Assembly (NCBI GenBank): GCA_000634515.1
Contig: JFNU01000004.1
Location: forward strand, 1-64,000
DNA: 64,000 nt
Origin: Prochlorococcus sp. scB245a_520K10
GTDB lineage: Bacteria > Cyanobacteriota > Cyanobacteriia > PCC-6307 > Cyanobiaceae
Direction of reading: 5' to 3'
Below, piece by piece: positions 8,338-19,096 of the stretch (its first letter is position 1; every line of letters begins with the position of its first letter). The translations under genes and the position numbers were made by a program. The notes below the pieces were generated by a model. That model searched no databases. It saw nothing but the letters and a program-made list of their open reading frames with translations, and was not told the DNA's origin.

Positions 8338-9540
8338 ATGTACACAGATCATACACTAATAATTAAAGAATTAGAAAGAAGTATAAAATTAAATAATTGG
8401 AATTCTATCTTACCTTTCTTACCCAAAGGATCATATTTAGTCGGTGGTTACATCAGAGATATTATTTTGGAAAGAGTAACTAAAGAGGTAGATGTTGATA
8501 TTGTAGTACCCTTTAATGCTATAGAAATTGGAAAAAAGATTTCAGATAATCTTAAATCTAAATTTATCATCTTAGATAAAAAACGAGAAGTGGTAAGAAT
8601 TATTCTTAATGGTATTTCGATTGATATTGCTAATCAGGTTTCATCCACCATTGAAGGAGATTTAAGAGCTAGAGACTTTTCGATTAATTCAATTGCTTTT
8701 TTATTAGATAAGAAGTGTTTGTTTGATCCAATAAATGGCCTTAAAGATCTAGAACTTACTTTGCTTAGAACGCATTCCGAAATAAATTTGCACAATGATC
8801 CTCTACGAATATTAAGATGTTTTAGATTTGTTTCAGAATTGAATTTTAAAGTTGATCTAAAGTTAATTACTTTTATAAAAAAAAATAAAAGAAAATTATA
8901 TTTTGTTGCTAAAGAGAGGATTAACTATGAAATACAGAAAATAGTTCATGGGGCAAATGCCCTTGATGCGGTTTTGTTGATAAAAACATTAAATATATTT
9001 GGCTCTGAAAATTTATATAAAAATTCTTTTTTTTTGGATTTAAAGAAACTTAATTATGCAGAACTTAATCAACATGAAAAAGAGGAATTTTTACCATTTT
9101 TTTTTATTACCCAAATTTTAGATGTTGTATCTTTAGAAGAACTTAAATTTAGTAAAGTTGAAATTGCAAAAACTAACTTATTGAGAAAATGGCACTTTTT
9201 TTTGAAGAATAAAAATATCGCTCAGTTAAATGAATTAGATAGATTTAAATTGCATCAAGAATTAGAGATGTTTCTTCCATCTTTTATTTTTTATTTACCT
9301 CAAAAATTACGCTTAAATTGGCTAAACAGATGGCGTGACAACGAAGACAAATTATTTCATCCCTCAAATTTACTTAATGGTGATGTAATAAAAAAATATT
9401 TGAAAATAGAGGATGGGCCTATCTTGGGAGAGCTTTTACAGTATCTTTCAAAGGAGCTTGCATATAAAAGATTGAATAATTTTGATGAAGCTATTTATGA
9501 AGCAAAGCAATGGATTGAACAAAATGCGCCAAAAATGTGA
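8338..9540 (+). CDS. tRNA nucleotidyltransferase / poly(A) polymerase family protein
   Basis: 400 residues of the class II nucleotidyltransferase superfamily. The head domain has the GG-RD motif LVGGYIRD, the metal-binding acidic pair in EVDVDIVV, the RARDFSINSIAF block that selects and positions nucleotides, and the DPLRILRCFRF motif of CCA-adding enzymes. The C-terminal body (about 210-400) is lysine/phenylalanine-rich and poorly conserved. The likely job is CCA addition or repair at tRNA 3' ends; some cyanobacteria split C- and A-addition between two enzymes, so a partial role (A-adding or CC-adding) cannot be excluded by eye. Confidence 0.88.
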   Translation: MYTDHTLIIKELERSIKLNNWNSILPFLPKGSYLVGGYIRDIILERVTKEVDVDIVVPFNAIEIGKKISDNLKSKFIILDKKREVVRIILNGISIDIANQVSSTIEGDLRARDFSINSIAFLLDKKCLFDPINGLKDLELTLLRTHSEINLHNDPLRILRCFRFVSELNFKVDLKLITFIKKNKRKLYFVAKERINYEIQKIVHGANALDAVLLIKTLNIFGSENLYKNSFFLDLKKLNYAELNQHEKEEFLPFFFITQILDVVSLEELKFSKVEIAKTNLLRKWHFFLKNKNIAQLNELDRFKLHQELEMFLPSFIFYLPQKLRLNWLNRWRDNEDKLFHPSNLLNGDVIKKYLKIEDGPILGELLQYLSKELAYKRLNNFDEAIYEAKQWIEQNAPKM

Positions 9541-9602
9541 TTAAATACACATAGCTTAGTTTTGTTTAGAAGTTCAGACTTCAAAATCATTTTTAAAAAT
9601 TT

Positions 9603-10022
9603 ATGAGTATTCGCATTTACATTGGCAACTTACCACAAGGATTTAATCCAAAAGAATTTGATACGCTTTTAAAATCTGTTTCTGATTCGATTAGATTTAA
9701 AGCAGTTTTAGATAAGGAAACTAAGGAATGCAGAGGGTTTGGTTTCGCGACAACAAACAAAGAAGAGAATGCTAATTTATTAATTCAAAAATTAAATGGT
9801 TTTGAATTTAATGGTTCTAAATTAAGAGTAGAGTTATCAGAAAAGAAAGACTCTGCTTCAAATAAAAGAAACAGCGGAAATATAAATAAAAACAAGAAGA
9901 GGAAAGATTTCAAGAAAATTGTTCATAGTGACGCTCCTAATCTTGAAGCCCCGGATCCAAGATGGGCTGGAGAATTATCTAAATTAAAAGATTTGTTGGC
10001 TAACCAAAAGACACCTGCTTAG
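9603..10022 (+). CDS. RNA-binding protein with one RRM domain
   Basis: 139 residues. An RRM fold occupies residues 3-82 with RNP2 IYIGNL (5-10) and RNP1 RGFGFATT (44-51). A basic tail follows (about 85-110, rich in Lys/Arg/Asn), then a short segment ending in SKLKDLLANQ. Cyanobacterial Rbp proteins are single-RRM proteins, several of which respond to cold or guide photosystem mRNAs to membranes. The tail here is not the Gly-rich type. It sits 62 bp after cca and its stop abuts the stop of crtB on the other strand. Confidence 0.93.
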   Translation: MSIRIYIGNLPQGFNPKEFDTLLKSVSDSIRFKAVLDKETKECRGFGFATTNKEENANLLIQKLNGFEFNGSKLRVELSEKKDSASNKRNSGNINKNKKRKDFKKIVHSDAPNLEAPDPRWAGELSKLKDLLANQKTPA

Positions 10023-10931
10023 TTATTTAATTCGAGAAATTAAAAAGGATATTGGTATCTCAAAAGCTTTAACTGAATTTTTTACAAAAGCTCTATTATT
10101 AAACACATCATAGTCTAGCCTTTCAATAGAATCTAATATACCTCTATAGAGGCGTAAAGATGTCCATACTGGCCACCTTGCATCAGAAGATAACCACTTT
10201 ATCCCATCTTCAGACTTCTGGAACCAATCGCGAGCCCTTTTTAGTTGAAAGTTCATCAGCGCCTTCCACTGATTATTAATAACGCCTTTTATTAATTCTT
10301 CTTCAGAATAATTAAATTTATCAATGTCCTCTAGTGGGAGATAAATCCTTCCTCTTTGTCTATCTTCTCCGACATCCCTTAATATATTTGTCAATTGATT
10401 TGCAATCCCTAGAGCTATAGCTGCATCAGAAGGGTCAGGCTTATCACTCCATGGTGCCGATGTATAAGCGCTATCAATCCCCATGACATTTTGAGTCATT
10501 AAACCAACAGTCCCTGCGACTCGATAACAATAGAGTTTTAATTCATCAAAGTCTTTGTATCTAAATTTATTAAGATCCATTCTTTGACCGTCTATCATGT
10601 CTAAATAGGGTTGAATACTTTGTGGATATTTTTCGATAGTATCTAAAAGAACTGAATCTAATTCAGATTTAATATTGCCTTTAAAAACATTTTTTGTATT
10701 TTCTTCCCATGCATCTAAATTATCTGAAAGCTCAACTTGCGATTTAGTTGAAGCTTCTACACTATCCATTATCTCATCTGTTCTTCTGCACCATACATAA
10801 ATAGCCCAAATAGCTTTTCTCTTTTCAAGTGGTAGGAGAAGAGTTCCCAAGTAAAAGGTTTTAGCCCATTCTTGAGTTTCTTTTCGGCATATCTCATATG
10901 CTTGATCAAGTTGAGAAATTGAATTTTTCAA
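10023..10931 (-). CDS. crtB: Phytoene synthase
   Basis: 302 residues. CrtB condenses two geranylgeranyl diphosphates into phytoene, the first committed carotenoid step. Both aspartate-rich motifs are present: DEIMD at 52-56 and NILRDVGED with Asp186/Asp190. The start is TTG at 10929-10931; no ATG lies near. It lies 37 bp downstream of crtP on the same strand, giving the standard cyanobacterial crtP-crtB pair. Confidence 0.97.
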   Translation of the reverse strand: MKNSISQLDQAYEICRKETQEWAKTFYLGTLLLPLEKRKAIWAIYVWCRRTDEIMDSVEASTKSQVELSDNLDAWEENTKNVFKGNIKSELDSVLLDTIEKYPQSIQPYLDMIDGQRMDLNKFRYKDFDELKLYCYRVAGTVGLMTQNVMGIDSAYTSAPWSDKPDPSDAAIALGIANQLTNILRDVGEDRQRGRIYLPLEDIDKFNYSEEELIKGVINNQWKALMNFQLKRARDWFQKSEDGIKWLSSDARWPVWTSLRLYRGILDSIERLDYDVFNNRAFVKNSVKAFEIPISFLISRIK

Positions 10932-10968
10932 AAAGTTTTAGCTGAATTAGGGAATTTTTAAATGTTAT

Positions 10969-12408
<1,440 letters not shown>

Positions 12409-12456
12409 TTAAAGTTAGAACATTATAGTTTTTTTCGTTGATTATTTCGCAAAATT

Positions 12457-12804
12457 ATGGAAAAAATGCTTTTAAAATCAACCACTCGACATGTAAGAAT
12501 TTTTACTGCTGAAGTAGTTGATAAAGAATTACAATTTCACCCCAACAAACTGACTCTTGATTTAGACCCAGATAATGAATTTATTTGGAATGAAGATTCT
12601 TTGAACAAAATAAATGAAAAATTTAATGAATTAATAAAAGATAGAGCAGGAAGAGATTTAGATGATTATGAACTTCGTAAAATAGGATCAGAAATTGAAG
12701 GTTTAATCAAATTTTTGCTTCAAAATGGTCAATTAAGTTACAATCCCGACTGTAGAGTAATGAACTATTCAATGGGTTTGCCAAAAACAAATGAAGAACT
12801 GTGA
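12457..12804 (+). CDS. ndhM: NDH-1 complex subunit M
   Basis: 115 residues, the expected size for NdhM, a small hydrophilic subunit specific to the cyanobacterial/chloroplast NDH-1 complex that is required for cyclic electron flow and respiration. The family-typical segments [25 protein letters not shown] and [11 protein letters not shown] are all present. The stop codon overlaps the GTG start of the next gene (GTGA), implying translational coupling. Confidence 0.96.
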   Translation: MEKMLLKSTTRHVRIFTAEVVDKELQFHPNKLTLDLDPDNEFIWNEDSLNKINEKFNELIKDRAGRDLDDYELRKIGSEIEGLIKFLLQNGQLSYNPDCRVMNYSMGLPKTNEEL

Positions 12805-13424
12805 ATAGACCACCCTCAAACAGAAGGCCTAGAAGAGGCTCCAATAGAAGTTATTACTCTTCAAACTCAAGAGATATTGATTCTTATGGTCAAAGAAATA
12901 GTAGATTGCCTGCTTCTTCTGAACAAAAGATTAACTTCAGTACAGGAACTATTGCTGTTCTTGCAGGTGTATTAATTCTTGGAGTAGGTATTGGTAGTGC
13001 GATTACCAGTACAACAGACGGTGGACAAGGAAATATAGCTAGTCAACAACAATTAGATATGGCTGTTCCAGATCCCGAATTTTGTAGACAATGGGGTGCA
13101 AGCGCCTTTGTTATTGATGTTGAGATGTATACAACTCTGAACCCATCCACGAGTTTTGTAACACAACCAGCTCTTCAGCCTGGTTGTGTCATAAGAAGAG
13201 AGAATTGGACGGTTTTACAAAAACAAGGAGCTATAAGTAACGAAGATGTAAGAGAATGTAAACAAAGAATGAATACTTTTGCTTATATTGGATCCATAAG
13301 AGATAAACCAATAGTTAAATGCGTTTATCAGACTGATGTAAATGAAAATAAATTTATAATTAAGGGTGACGGACAAGCAGAAGATGGAGGTGTAGGAATT
13401 AATAAAGAAGCAATCCAGTTCTGA
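12801..13424 (+). CDS. Conserved cyanobacterial DUF3172 membrane-anchored protein
   Basis: 207 residues of unknown function that I recognise as the DUF3172 family. The N-terminus (1-45) is rich in Arg, Ser and Asn and likely disordered, a single transmembrane segment lies at about 49-68 ([19 protein letters not shown]), and the C-terminal domain (about 80-195) contains three or four conserved cysteines (FCRQWG, GCVIRR, ECKQRM, KCVYQT). It starts at GTG 12801 inside the ndhM stop, and this linkage may hint at a role near NDH-1 or the thylakoid, but that is only context. It converges on rbcR with 6 bp between stops. Confidence 0.85.
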   Translation: MNRPPSNRRPRRGSNRSYYSSNSRDIDSYGQRNSRLPASSEQKINFSTGTIAVLAGVLILGVGIGSAITSTTDGGQGNIASQQQLDMAVPDPEFCRQWGASAFVIDVEMYTTLNPSTSFVTQPALQPGCVIRRENWTVLQKQGAISNEDVRECKQRMNTFAYIGSIRDKPIVKCVYQTDVNENKFIIKGDGQAEDGGVGINKEAIQF

Positions 13425-13430
13425 TAAAGT

Positions 13431-14375
13431 TTATGATTCCCTTAATGGGCTTTCCAAGCTAGCAAATTGAGGCAAAATATTTTTCTTGAAAACTTCTGAA
13501 GCTCTTGAAGTATATCTTGATGGATTAGTTATTAATTTCAGTTCTCTTTTAACCTCTAAGTCAGCGATAAAAGCTTTATGGATTGTTCCAGCCGCTAATT
13601 CCCTCTCAATTGAAACGACTGGCAAAAAAGAGGCTCCAAGTCCTGATTGAACTGCATTTTTTATTGCTTCAAGGGAGTTAAGTTCCATCTCAATTTTTAG
13701 TCTTTGAATGTCAAGTCCAGAATCTTTAAGAAGTTTGTCAACAACTTTCCTAGTAGTGGATTGAGAGTCTAATGTTACAAAATTTAATTTGTATAAGTCT
13801 TCTTTTAAGAGTTCTTTTTTATTAGAGAGTGGATGTTTAGAGGGTAAAACTAGTCCTAATTCATCTGTTGCATATGGAATTACCTGTAATAAATTTTCTA
13901 AATCTCCTGGTAATTGTCCTCCAATGATGGCTAAGTCAATTTGCCCATTGGCGACGCTCCATCCAGTTCTTCTAGTACTGTGAACTTGAAGTTGAACAGA
14001 TACATCAGGATATTTTTGTCTGAATAACCCTATCATTCTTGGCATTAAATAAGTTCCTGTTGTTTGACTGGCTCCAATAACAAGGGTTCCACCTTTTAAG
14101 CTATTTAAATCTTCGATAGCTTTACAAGCCTCGTCGCATTGATTCAAAATTCGCTCGCAATATTCAAGTAAAAGTCTTCCTGCTTCAGTTAAAAGGGCTT
14201 TTCTCCCACCTCTGTCGAAAATTGTTATTTCAAGCTGTTTTTCTAAATTTTGTATTTGCAAACTCACAGCAGGTTGGGTTACATAAAGCAGATCTGCAGC
14301 TTTTTTAAAACTTCCTTGAGCTGCTATTGCTTTTAATATTCTTAATTGATCAAGAGTAAATGGTAATTCTGGCAT
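13431..14375 (-). CDS. rbcR: LysR-family regulator, RbcR/CmpR/NdhR type
   Basis: 314 residues. A LysR winged helix-turn-helix is at residues 1-65 ([23 protein letters not shown]) and a periplasmic-binding-like co-inducer domain covers about 95-300. The sequence is of the cyanobacterial RbcR/CmpR/NdhR group that controls RuBisCO, bicarbonate uptake and ndhF/ndhD genes in response to 2-phosphoglycolate, 2-oxoglutarate or RuBP. Its position directly upstream of, and divergent from, the NnrU-like gene and the ndhF-ndhD pair supports control of inorganic carbon/NDH-1 genes. Which member of the group it is cannot be settled by eye. Confidence 0.9.
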   Translation of the reverse strand: MPELPFTLDQLRILKAIAAQGSFKKAADLLYVTQPAVSLQIQNLEKQLEITIFDRGGRKALLTEAGRLLLEYCERILNQCDEACKAIEDLNSLKGGTLVIGASQTTGTYLMPRMIGLFRQKYPDVSVQLQVHSTRRTGWSVANGQIDLAIIGGQLPGDLENLLQVIPYATDELGLVLPSKHPLSNKKELLKEDLYKLNFVTLDSQSTTRKVVDKLLKDSGLDIQRLKIEMELNSLEAIKNAVQSGLGASFLPVVSIERELAAGTIHKAFIADLEVKRELKLITNPSRYTSRASEVFKKNILPQFASLESPLRES

Positions 14376-14409
14376 CTATTTATTGTGCCTACAATTATTT
14401 ATAATTCTA

Positions 14410-14453
14410 ATACTTAGAAGTATTCTTGTTAAGGATTAAATTTATTCGAATAA
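14410..14453. promoter_or_regulatory. Candidate LysR operator: two inverted repeats in the rbcR divergent region
   Basis: The 88 bp between the divergent starts holds two dyads. ATACTT-AG-AAGTAT is at 14410-14423 (7-bp arms if one more base is taken on each side), and the perfect palindrome TTATTCGAATAA is at 14442-14453, 10 bp before the ATG at 14464. LysR regulators usually bind TTA-N7/8-TAA-like dyads between their own gene and a divergent target. AT-rich 12-bp palindromes are common by chance here, so the support is mainly positional. Confidence 0.4.
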
Positions 14454-14463
14454 TCTAAAATTT

Positions 14464-15192
14464 ATGGAGACTCATAAAACTTCCCTGATAATTTTGTTCT
14501 TGATTTTGATTTTCGCAGTAATTCATAGCGGTGGAGCTGCTTTAAGACTTAAAGCAGAATCTATTATGGGGCCTAGATTGTGGCGTTTATGTTTTGTTTT
14601 TTTTAGTTTGCCATCTGCAATTATCTTGATAAGTTATTTTCTGGCTCACAGATATGATGGAATCAGATTATGGAATTTCCAGGGTAATAGTTTAGTTTTT
14701 TTTCTAGTTTGGTTTTTAACAGCAATAAGTTTTTTATTTTTATATCCAGCTACTTACAATTTGCTGGAAATTCCATCGGTTTTAAAACCTAAAGTGCGAA
14801 TTTATGGAACTGGGATAATGAGAATCACTAGACATCCACAAGCATTTGGTCAAATAATTTGGTGTTTTGCTCATACTTTATGGATTGGTACATCATTCAC
14901 ATTAATAACTTCTATTGGACTAATTTTGCACCATCTTTTTGCAATTTGGCATGGGGATAAGAGACTATCCAATAGATTTGGCGAAGAATTTGAAAAGTTT
15001 AAACAAAATACTTCCATAATCCCCTTTATGGCAATAATTGAAGGAAGGCAAGAATTGAAAATTCAAGAATTTTTAAGATTATCTCAACTTGGTATATTGA
15101 TTGCAATTGGTGTACTTTGGTGGTCTCATCAGTACATAAATATTGCTGTTAAAACATTTAATTCATCATTTTTGTCTGAATTTTTCAATTGA
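14464..15192 (+). CDS. NnrU-family integral membrane protein, related to zeta-carotene isomerase Z-ISO
   Basis: 242 residues with about six hydrophobic segments (near 8-22, 42-62, 76-98, 127-142, 144-160 and 200-218). Conserved histidines sit at His21 (VIHSGGAA), His124 (ITRHPQAFG) and His137, with a cluster at 156-163 (LHHLFAIWHGDKR). NnrU was named from denitrifiers, but the plant/cyanobacterial members include Z-ISO, a haem-containing 15-cis-zeta-carotene isomerase that acts between the PDS and ZDS desaturases. Carotenoid function is inferred from family and from crtP/crtB lying about 2-4 kb upstream. It precedes ndhF by 33 bp and could be co-transcribed with it. Confidence 0.8.
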   Translation: METHKTSLIILFLILIFAVIHSGGAALRLKAESIMGPRLWRLCFVFFSLPSAIILISYFLAHRYDGIRLWNFQGNSLVFFLVWFLTAISFLFLYPATYNLLEIPSVLKPKVRIYGTGIMRITRHPQAFGQIIWCFAHTLWIGTSFTLITSIGLILHHLFAIWHGDKRLSNRFGEEFEKFKQNTSIIPFMAIIEGRQELKIQEFLRLSQLGILIAIGVLWWSHQYINIAVKTFNSSFLSEFFN

Positions 15193-15225
15193 CAGTCTAA
15201 GATTAAGGAATAAATTCTTTAAAAC

Positions 15226-17247
15226 ATGCCTCAAGCTTCAGAAATTGCGTGGTTAATTCCTGTTTTTCCTCTCATTGGAGCAGTGCTTTCTGGTTTAGGA
15301 CTGATAAGTATCAACAAGAAAATTAATAATTCAAGAGAAATTGTTTCTGTAGGTCTTATTTCTTTCGTTGGAATATCTGCCGTAATTAGTTATAAGGCTC
15401 TAATTGAACAGGTTAATGGTTATGAACCAGTAGAAAAATTATTTGTATGGGCCAACGCTGGGGATTTCACAATCCCAATGGGTTTTGTCCTTGATCCTTT
15501 GGGAAGTGTAATGCTTGCTCTAGTAACCACAATTACTTTACTGGTAATGATTTACTCTCATGGTTATATGGCACATGACAAGGGTTATGTCAGATTTTTT
15601 ACATATTTAGCCTTATTTAGTAGTTCAATGATGGGATTAATAGTTAGTCCAAATTTATTAGAAATTTACGTTTTTTGGGAATTAGTTGGAATGTGTTCCT
15701 ACTTACTGGTTGGTTTTTGGTATGACAGGGATGGTGCTGCCCATGCAGCACAAAAGGCATTTGTCGTTAATAGAGTAGGGGATTTTGGATTATTACTAGG
15801 TATTCTTGGTTTATTTTGGGCAACGAATAGTTTTGATTTTAATGAAATAGCTTCAGGAATTTCACAATCAATATCAAACAATTCAATACCAATTTGGGCT
15901 GCTTTACTACTTTGTTTTTTAGTTTTTTTAGGCCCAATGGCAAAATCTGCCCAGTTTCCTCTTCACGTTTGGTTACCTGATGCTATGGAGGGTCCAACTC
16001 CGATTTCTGCACTTATCCATGCAGCTACAATGGTTGCTGCAGGAATATTTCTAGTAGCAAGGCTTCAACCATTATATTCATTATTCCCCTCTATTCAGTT
16101 CATTATCGCTTTAGTTGGCACGATTACTTGTTTTTTAGGCGCTTCTATAGCTTTGACACAAATGGATTTAAAAAAAGGGTTAGCTTACAGCACTGTTTCT
16201 CAACTTGGTTATATGATGCTTGCGATGGGTTGTGGAGCTCCAGTAGCAGGAATCTTTCATTTAGTAACTCATGCTTGCTTTAAAGCGATGTTATTTTTGG
16301 GATCTGGTTCCGTAATACATGCTATGGAAGAAGTAGTAGGTCATCAGCCTATATTGGCTCAAGACATGAGATTGATGGGCGGTTTAAGAAAGAAAATGCC
16401 ATATACCTCAGCAACATTCTTAATTGGTTGTGTAGCTATTAGTGGTATACCTCCACTAGCAGGTTTTTGGAGTAAGGATGAGATACTAGGAAATGCATTT
16501 ATAACGTTTCCAGCTTTTTGGTTCATAGGATTTTTAACTGCTGGTATGACTGCTTTTTATATGTTTAGACTTTATTTCTTGACATTTGAAGGAGACTTTA
16601 GAGGGGGGAACAAAGAATTGCAAAAAGAACTTCTAATAGCCTCTAAATTAAATCTAGATGAAGAAGAACATGAAGAACATGAAGAACATGGTTCTATTCA
16701 TGAGTCTCCTTGGTCAATGACATTTCCCTTGGTATTTTTAGCTGTCCCTTCTGTAATTATTGGTTTCATGGGGATTCCATGGGATAGTAAAATTGCAAAT
16801 TTATTAGATCCTGAAGAAGCAGAAATTGCTGCAAAATCTTTCGAATTAAAAGAATTTTTGCCTTTAGCAATAGCGTCAGTACTTATTGCATCAGCTGGAA
16901 TAATTATTGCTTATCAAGCATATTTTAGGAAAAAAATTAATCTTTCAATTTTATTTGCAGAAAAGTTTCCTACCATTAATAGATTTTTATCAAATAAATG
17001 GTATTTAGATGATATTAATGAAAAACTTTTTGTTCAGGGGAGCAGAAAGCTAGCTAAAGAAGTTTTAGAAGTCGATTCTAAGGTTGTTGATGGGGTAGTC
17101 AATCTTACCGGACTTGTAACTTTAGGTAGTGGAGAAGGTTTAAAATATTTTGAAACGGGTAAAGCTCAATTCTACGCTCTTATTGTTTTTGGAGGAGTAA
17201 TACTACTAGTTGCTATATTTGGCTTTCAATCACCTCAAGTTACTTAA
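15226..17247 (+). CDS. ndhF: NDH-1 subunit 5 (NdhF1)
   Basis: 673 residues, a polytopic antiporter-like subunit of the proton-pumping NDH-1 complex. The core antiporter region (about 65-430) contains PTPISALIHAATMVAAG, the Q-rich segment before KKGLAYSTVSQLG, and the usual lysine/histidine pattern, followed by a long amphipathic C-terminal extension. This form with ndhD next door is the respiratory/cyclic-flow type (NdhF1/NdhD1), not the CO2-uptake type. A histidine/glutamate-rich loop at about 480-495 is encoded by a 9-bp tandem repeat. Initiation at ATG 15226, 33 bp after the NnrU-like gene. Confidence 0.96.
   Translation: MPQASEIAWLIPVFPLIGAVLSGLGLISINKKINNSREIVSVGLISFVGISAVISYKALIEQVNGYEPVEKLFVWANAGDFTIPMGFVLDPLGSVMLALVTTITLLVMIYSHGYMAHDKGYVRFFTYLALFSSSMMGLIVSPNLLEIYVFWELVGMCSYLLVGFWYDRDGAAHAAQKAFVVNRVGDFGLLLGILGLFWATNSFDFNEIASGISQSISNNSIPIWAALLLCFLVFLGPMAKSAQFPLHVWLPDAMEGPTPISALIHAATMVAAGIFLVARLQPLYSLFPSIQFIIALVGTITCFLGASIALTQMDLKKGLAYSTVSQLGYMMLAMGCGAPVAGIFHLVTHACFKAMLFLGSGSVIHAMEEVVGHQPILAQDMRLMGGLRKKMPYTSATFLIGCVAISGIPPLAGFWSKDEILGNAFITFPAFWFIGFLTAGMTAFYMFRLYFLTFEGDFRGGNKELQKELLIASKLNLDEEEHEEHEEHGSIHESPWSMTFPLVFLAVPSVIIGFMGIPWDSKIANLLDPEEAEIAAKSFELKEFLPLAIASVLIASAGIIIAYQAYFRKKINLSILFAEKFPTINRFLSNKWYLDDINEKLFVQGSRKLAKEVLEVDSKVVDGVVNLTGLVTLGSGEGLKYFETGKAQFYALIVFGGVILLVAIFGFQSPQVT
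16663..16689 (+). repeat. Three perfect 9-bp tandem copies in ndhF encoding Glu-Glu-His
   Basis: gaagaacat occurs three times back to back at 16663-16671, 16672-16680 and 16681-16689. It encodes (EEH)3 within an acidic/histidine-rich loop between predicted membrane helices of NdhF. The unit is in frame, so slippage would alter only the loop length. Confidence 0.9.
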
Positions 17248-17368
17248 TTACAATTGTGTGTCTTCACTGTTCATTGGGGTGAAAAAATACAGATAATTTC
17301 TAGACTTTATTTAAGATAAATTCCTTATTAAATTGAGTACTTATTTTTTTACAAATTTTCCGACGCAA

Positions 17369-18973
17369 ATGTTAGGAACTTTGGGAGCTGGACTGTCTAC
17401 TTTTCCTTGGCTATCTGCTTCAATTTTATTTCCAATTGGCAGTGCGTTTGTGATACCTTTTTTTCCAGATAAAGGAGATGGTAAGGAGGTTAGATGGTTT
17501 GCTTTGGCTGTTGCATTAATAACTTTTTTAATAACTGTAGGTTCATATATAAACGGCTTCGATATTAATAATGAAAATGTTCAACTTAAAGAAAATATAA
17601 GTTGGCTACCTGATTTAGGTCTTACTTGGTCTGTTGGGGCTGATGGTATTTCTATGCCGTTAATTTTATTAACTAGTTTTATAACGGCTCTGGCGGTTTT
17701 AGCTGCTTGGCCTGTAAAGTTTAAACCAAAGTTATTTTTCTTTTTAATATTGATTATGGATGGTGGGCAAATTGCTGTGTTTGCCGTTCAAGATATGCTT
17801 TTATTCTTTCTAACTTGGGAACTTGAGTTAATTCCGGTATATTTATTATTAGCTATTTGGGGTGGCAAAAATAGACAATATGCAGCAACAAAATTTATTA
17901 TTTATACTGCTGGAAGTTCTATATTTATCCTTCTAGCAGCATTGGCAATGGGTTTCTATGGTGCAGAAATTCCTAACTTTGAGTTTTCGCACTTGGCAGC
18001 TCAAGATTTCAGCCAAAATTTCCAAATACTCTGTTATGTGGGGCTATTAATAGCATTTGGAGTAAAACTTCCTATAGTACCTCTTCATACTTGGCTTCCA
18101 GATGCTCATGGAGAGGCAACAGCTCCTGTACATATGCTTCTAGCAGGAATTTTATTGAAGATGGGGGGATATGCTCTTTTGAGATTTAATGCGCAATTAT
18201 TACCCATGGCACATGCGCAATTCGCCCCACTATTAATAGTTTTAGGAGTAGTAAATATAATTTATGCTGCACTAACTTCTTTTGCTCAAAGAAATCTCAA
18301 AAGAAAAATTGCATACAGTTCTATAAGTCATATGGGTTTCGTTCTCATTGGAATAGGTAGTTTTAGTAGCCTGGGGACAAGCGGAGCTATGCTTCAAATG
18401 GTAAGTCATGGACTAATTGGGGCTAGTTTGTTTTTTCTTGTTGGAGCTACCTACGATAGGACAAAGACTCTAAAACTTGATGAAATGAGTGGTGTAGGAC
18501 AAAAAATGAGAATAATGTTTGCCTTATGGACTGCTTGCTCACTTGCTTCACTTGCTTTACCTGGTATGAGTGGATTTGTTTCCGAATTGATGGTGTTTAC
18601 AGGATTTGTGACTGATGAAGTTTATACACTCCCGTTTAGAGTAGTTATGGCATCTTTAGCGGCTATAGGAGTAATACTTACTCCTATTTATCTACTCTCA
18701 ATGTTACGAGAAATTTTCTTTGGTAAAGAAAATCCAAAATTGACCGAAGAACGAAAACTAATCGATGCAGAGCCCAGGGAAGTTTATATTATTGCTTGTT
18801 TACTCTTGCCAATAATTGGAATAGGTTTATACCCAAGATTAGTGACTGAAAGTTATCTCGCATCTATTAATAATCTAGTAGATAGGGATTTAACCGCAGT
18901 CAAAAGTGCAGTTAAAACAAATATTTTCTCAGGCACTAAAAAAAATGAGATCTTAAAGGCTCCAACAATATAG
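17369..18973 (+). CDS. ndhD: NDH-1 subunit 4 (NdhD1)
   Basis: 534 residues from ATG 17369 ([10 protein letters not shown]). The frame also extends to a TTG at 17333 that would add 12 residues, so the start is uncertain; I chose the ATG because family N-termini begin near here. NdhD is an antiporter-like membrane subunit of NDH-1; key segments include [35 protein letters not shown], and [18 protein letters not shown]. It follows ndhF on the same strand and pairs with it in the distal membrane arm. Confidence 0.95.
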   Translation: MLGTLGAGLSTFPWLSASILFPIGSAFVIPFFPDKGDGKEVRWFALAVALITFLITVGSYINGFDINNENVQLKENISWLPDLGLTWSVGADGISMPLILLTSFITALAVLAAWPVKFKPKLFFFLILIMDGGQIAVFAVQDMLLFFLTWELELIPVYLLLAIWGGKNRQYAATKFIIYTAGSSIFILLAALAMGFYGAEIPNFEFSHLAAQDFSQNFQILCYVGLLIAFGVKLPIVPLHTWLPDAHGEATAPVHMLLAGILLKMGGYALLRFNAQLLPMAHAQFAPLLIVLGVVNIIYAALTSFAQRNLKRKIAYSSISHMGFVLIGIGSFSSLGTSGAMLQMVSHGLIGASLFFLVGATYDRTKTLKLDEMSGVGQKMRIMFALWTACSLASLALPGMSGFVSELMVFTGFVTDEVYTLPFRVVMASLAAIGVILTPIYLLSMLREIFFGKENPKLTEERKLIDAEPREVYIIACLLLPIIGIGLYPRLVTESYLASINNLVDRDLTAVKSAVKTNIFSGTKKNEILKAPTI

Positions 18974-19096
18974 TTTCTTAAATTAATGCAATATTGTTTG
19001 GCTTTAAATAAATAAAAAGATATCTTATGAGTAGTTATTTGCTAATTTAAAATATCCTATTTAAATCCTACTGATAGGCAACAATTAGGCCCTAGA

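Noticed and set aside
17284-17332. Possible hairpin between ndhF and ndhD as a terminator
   Set aside because: The only stem (TTCAC...GTGAA) is short and is followed by an A run, not a T run, on the coding strand.
17333-17368. N-terminal 12-residue extension of ndhD from a TTG
   Set aside because: It has no family resemblance; the ATG at 17369 is preferred though not proven.
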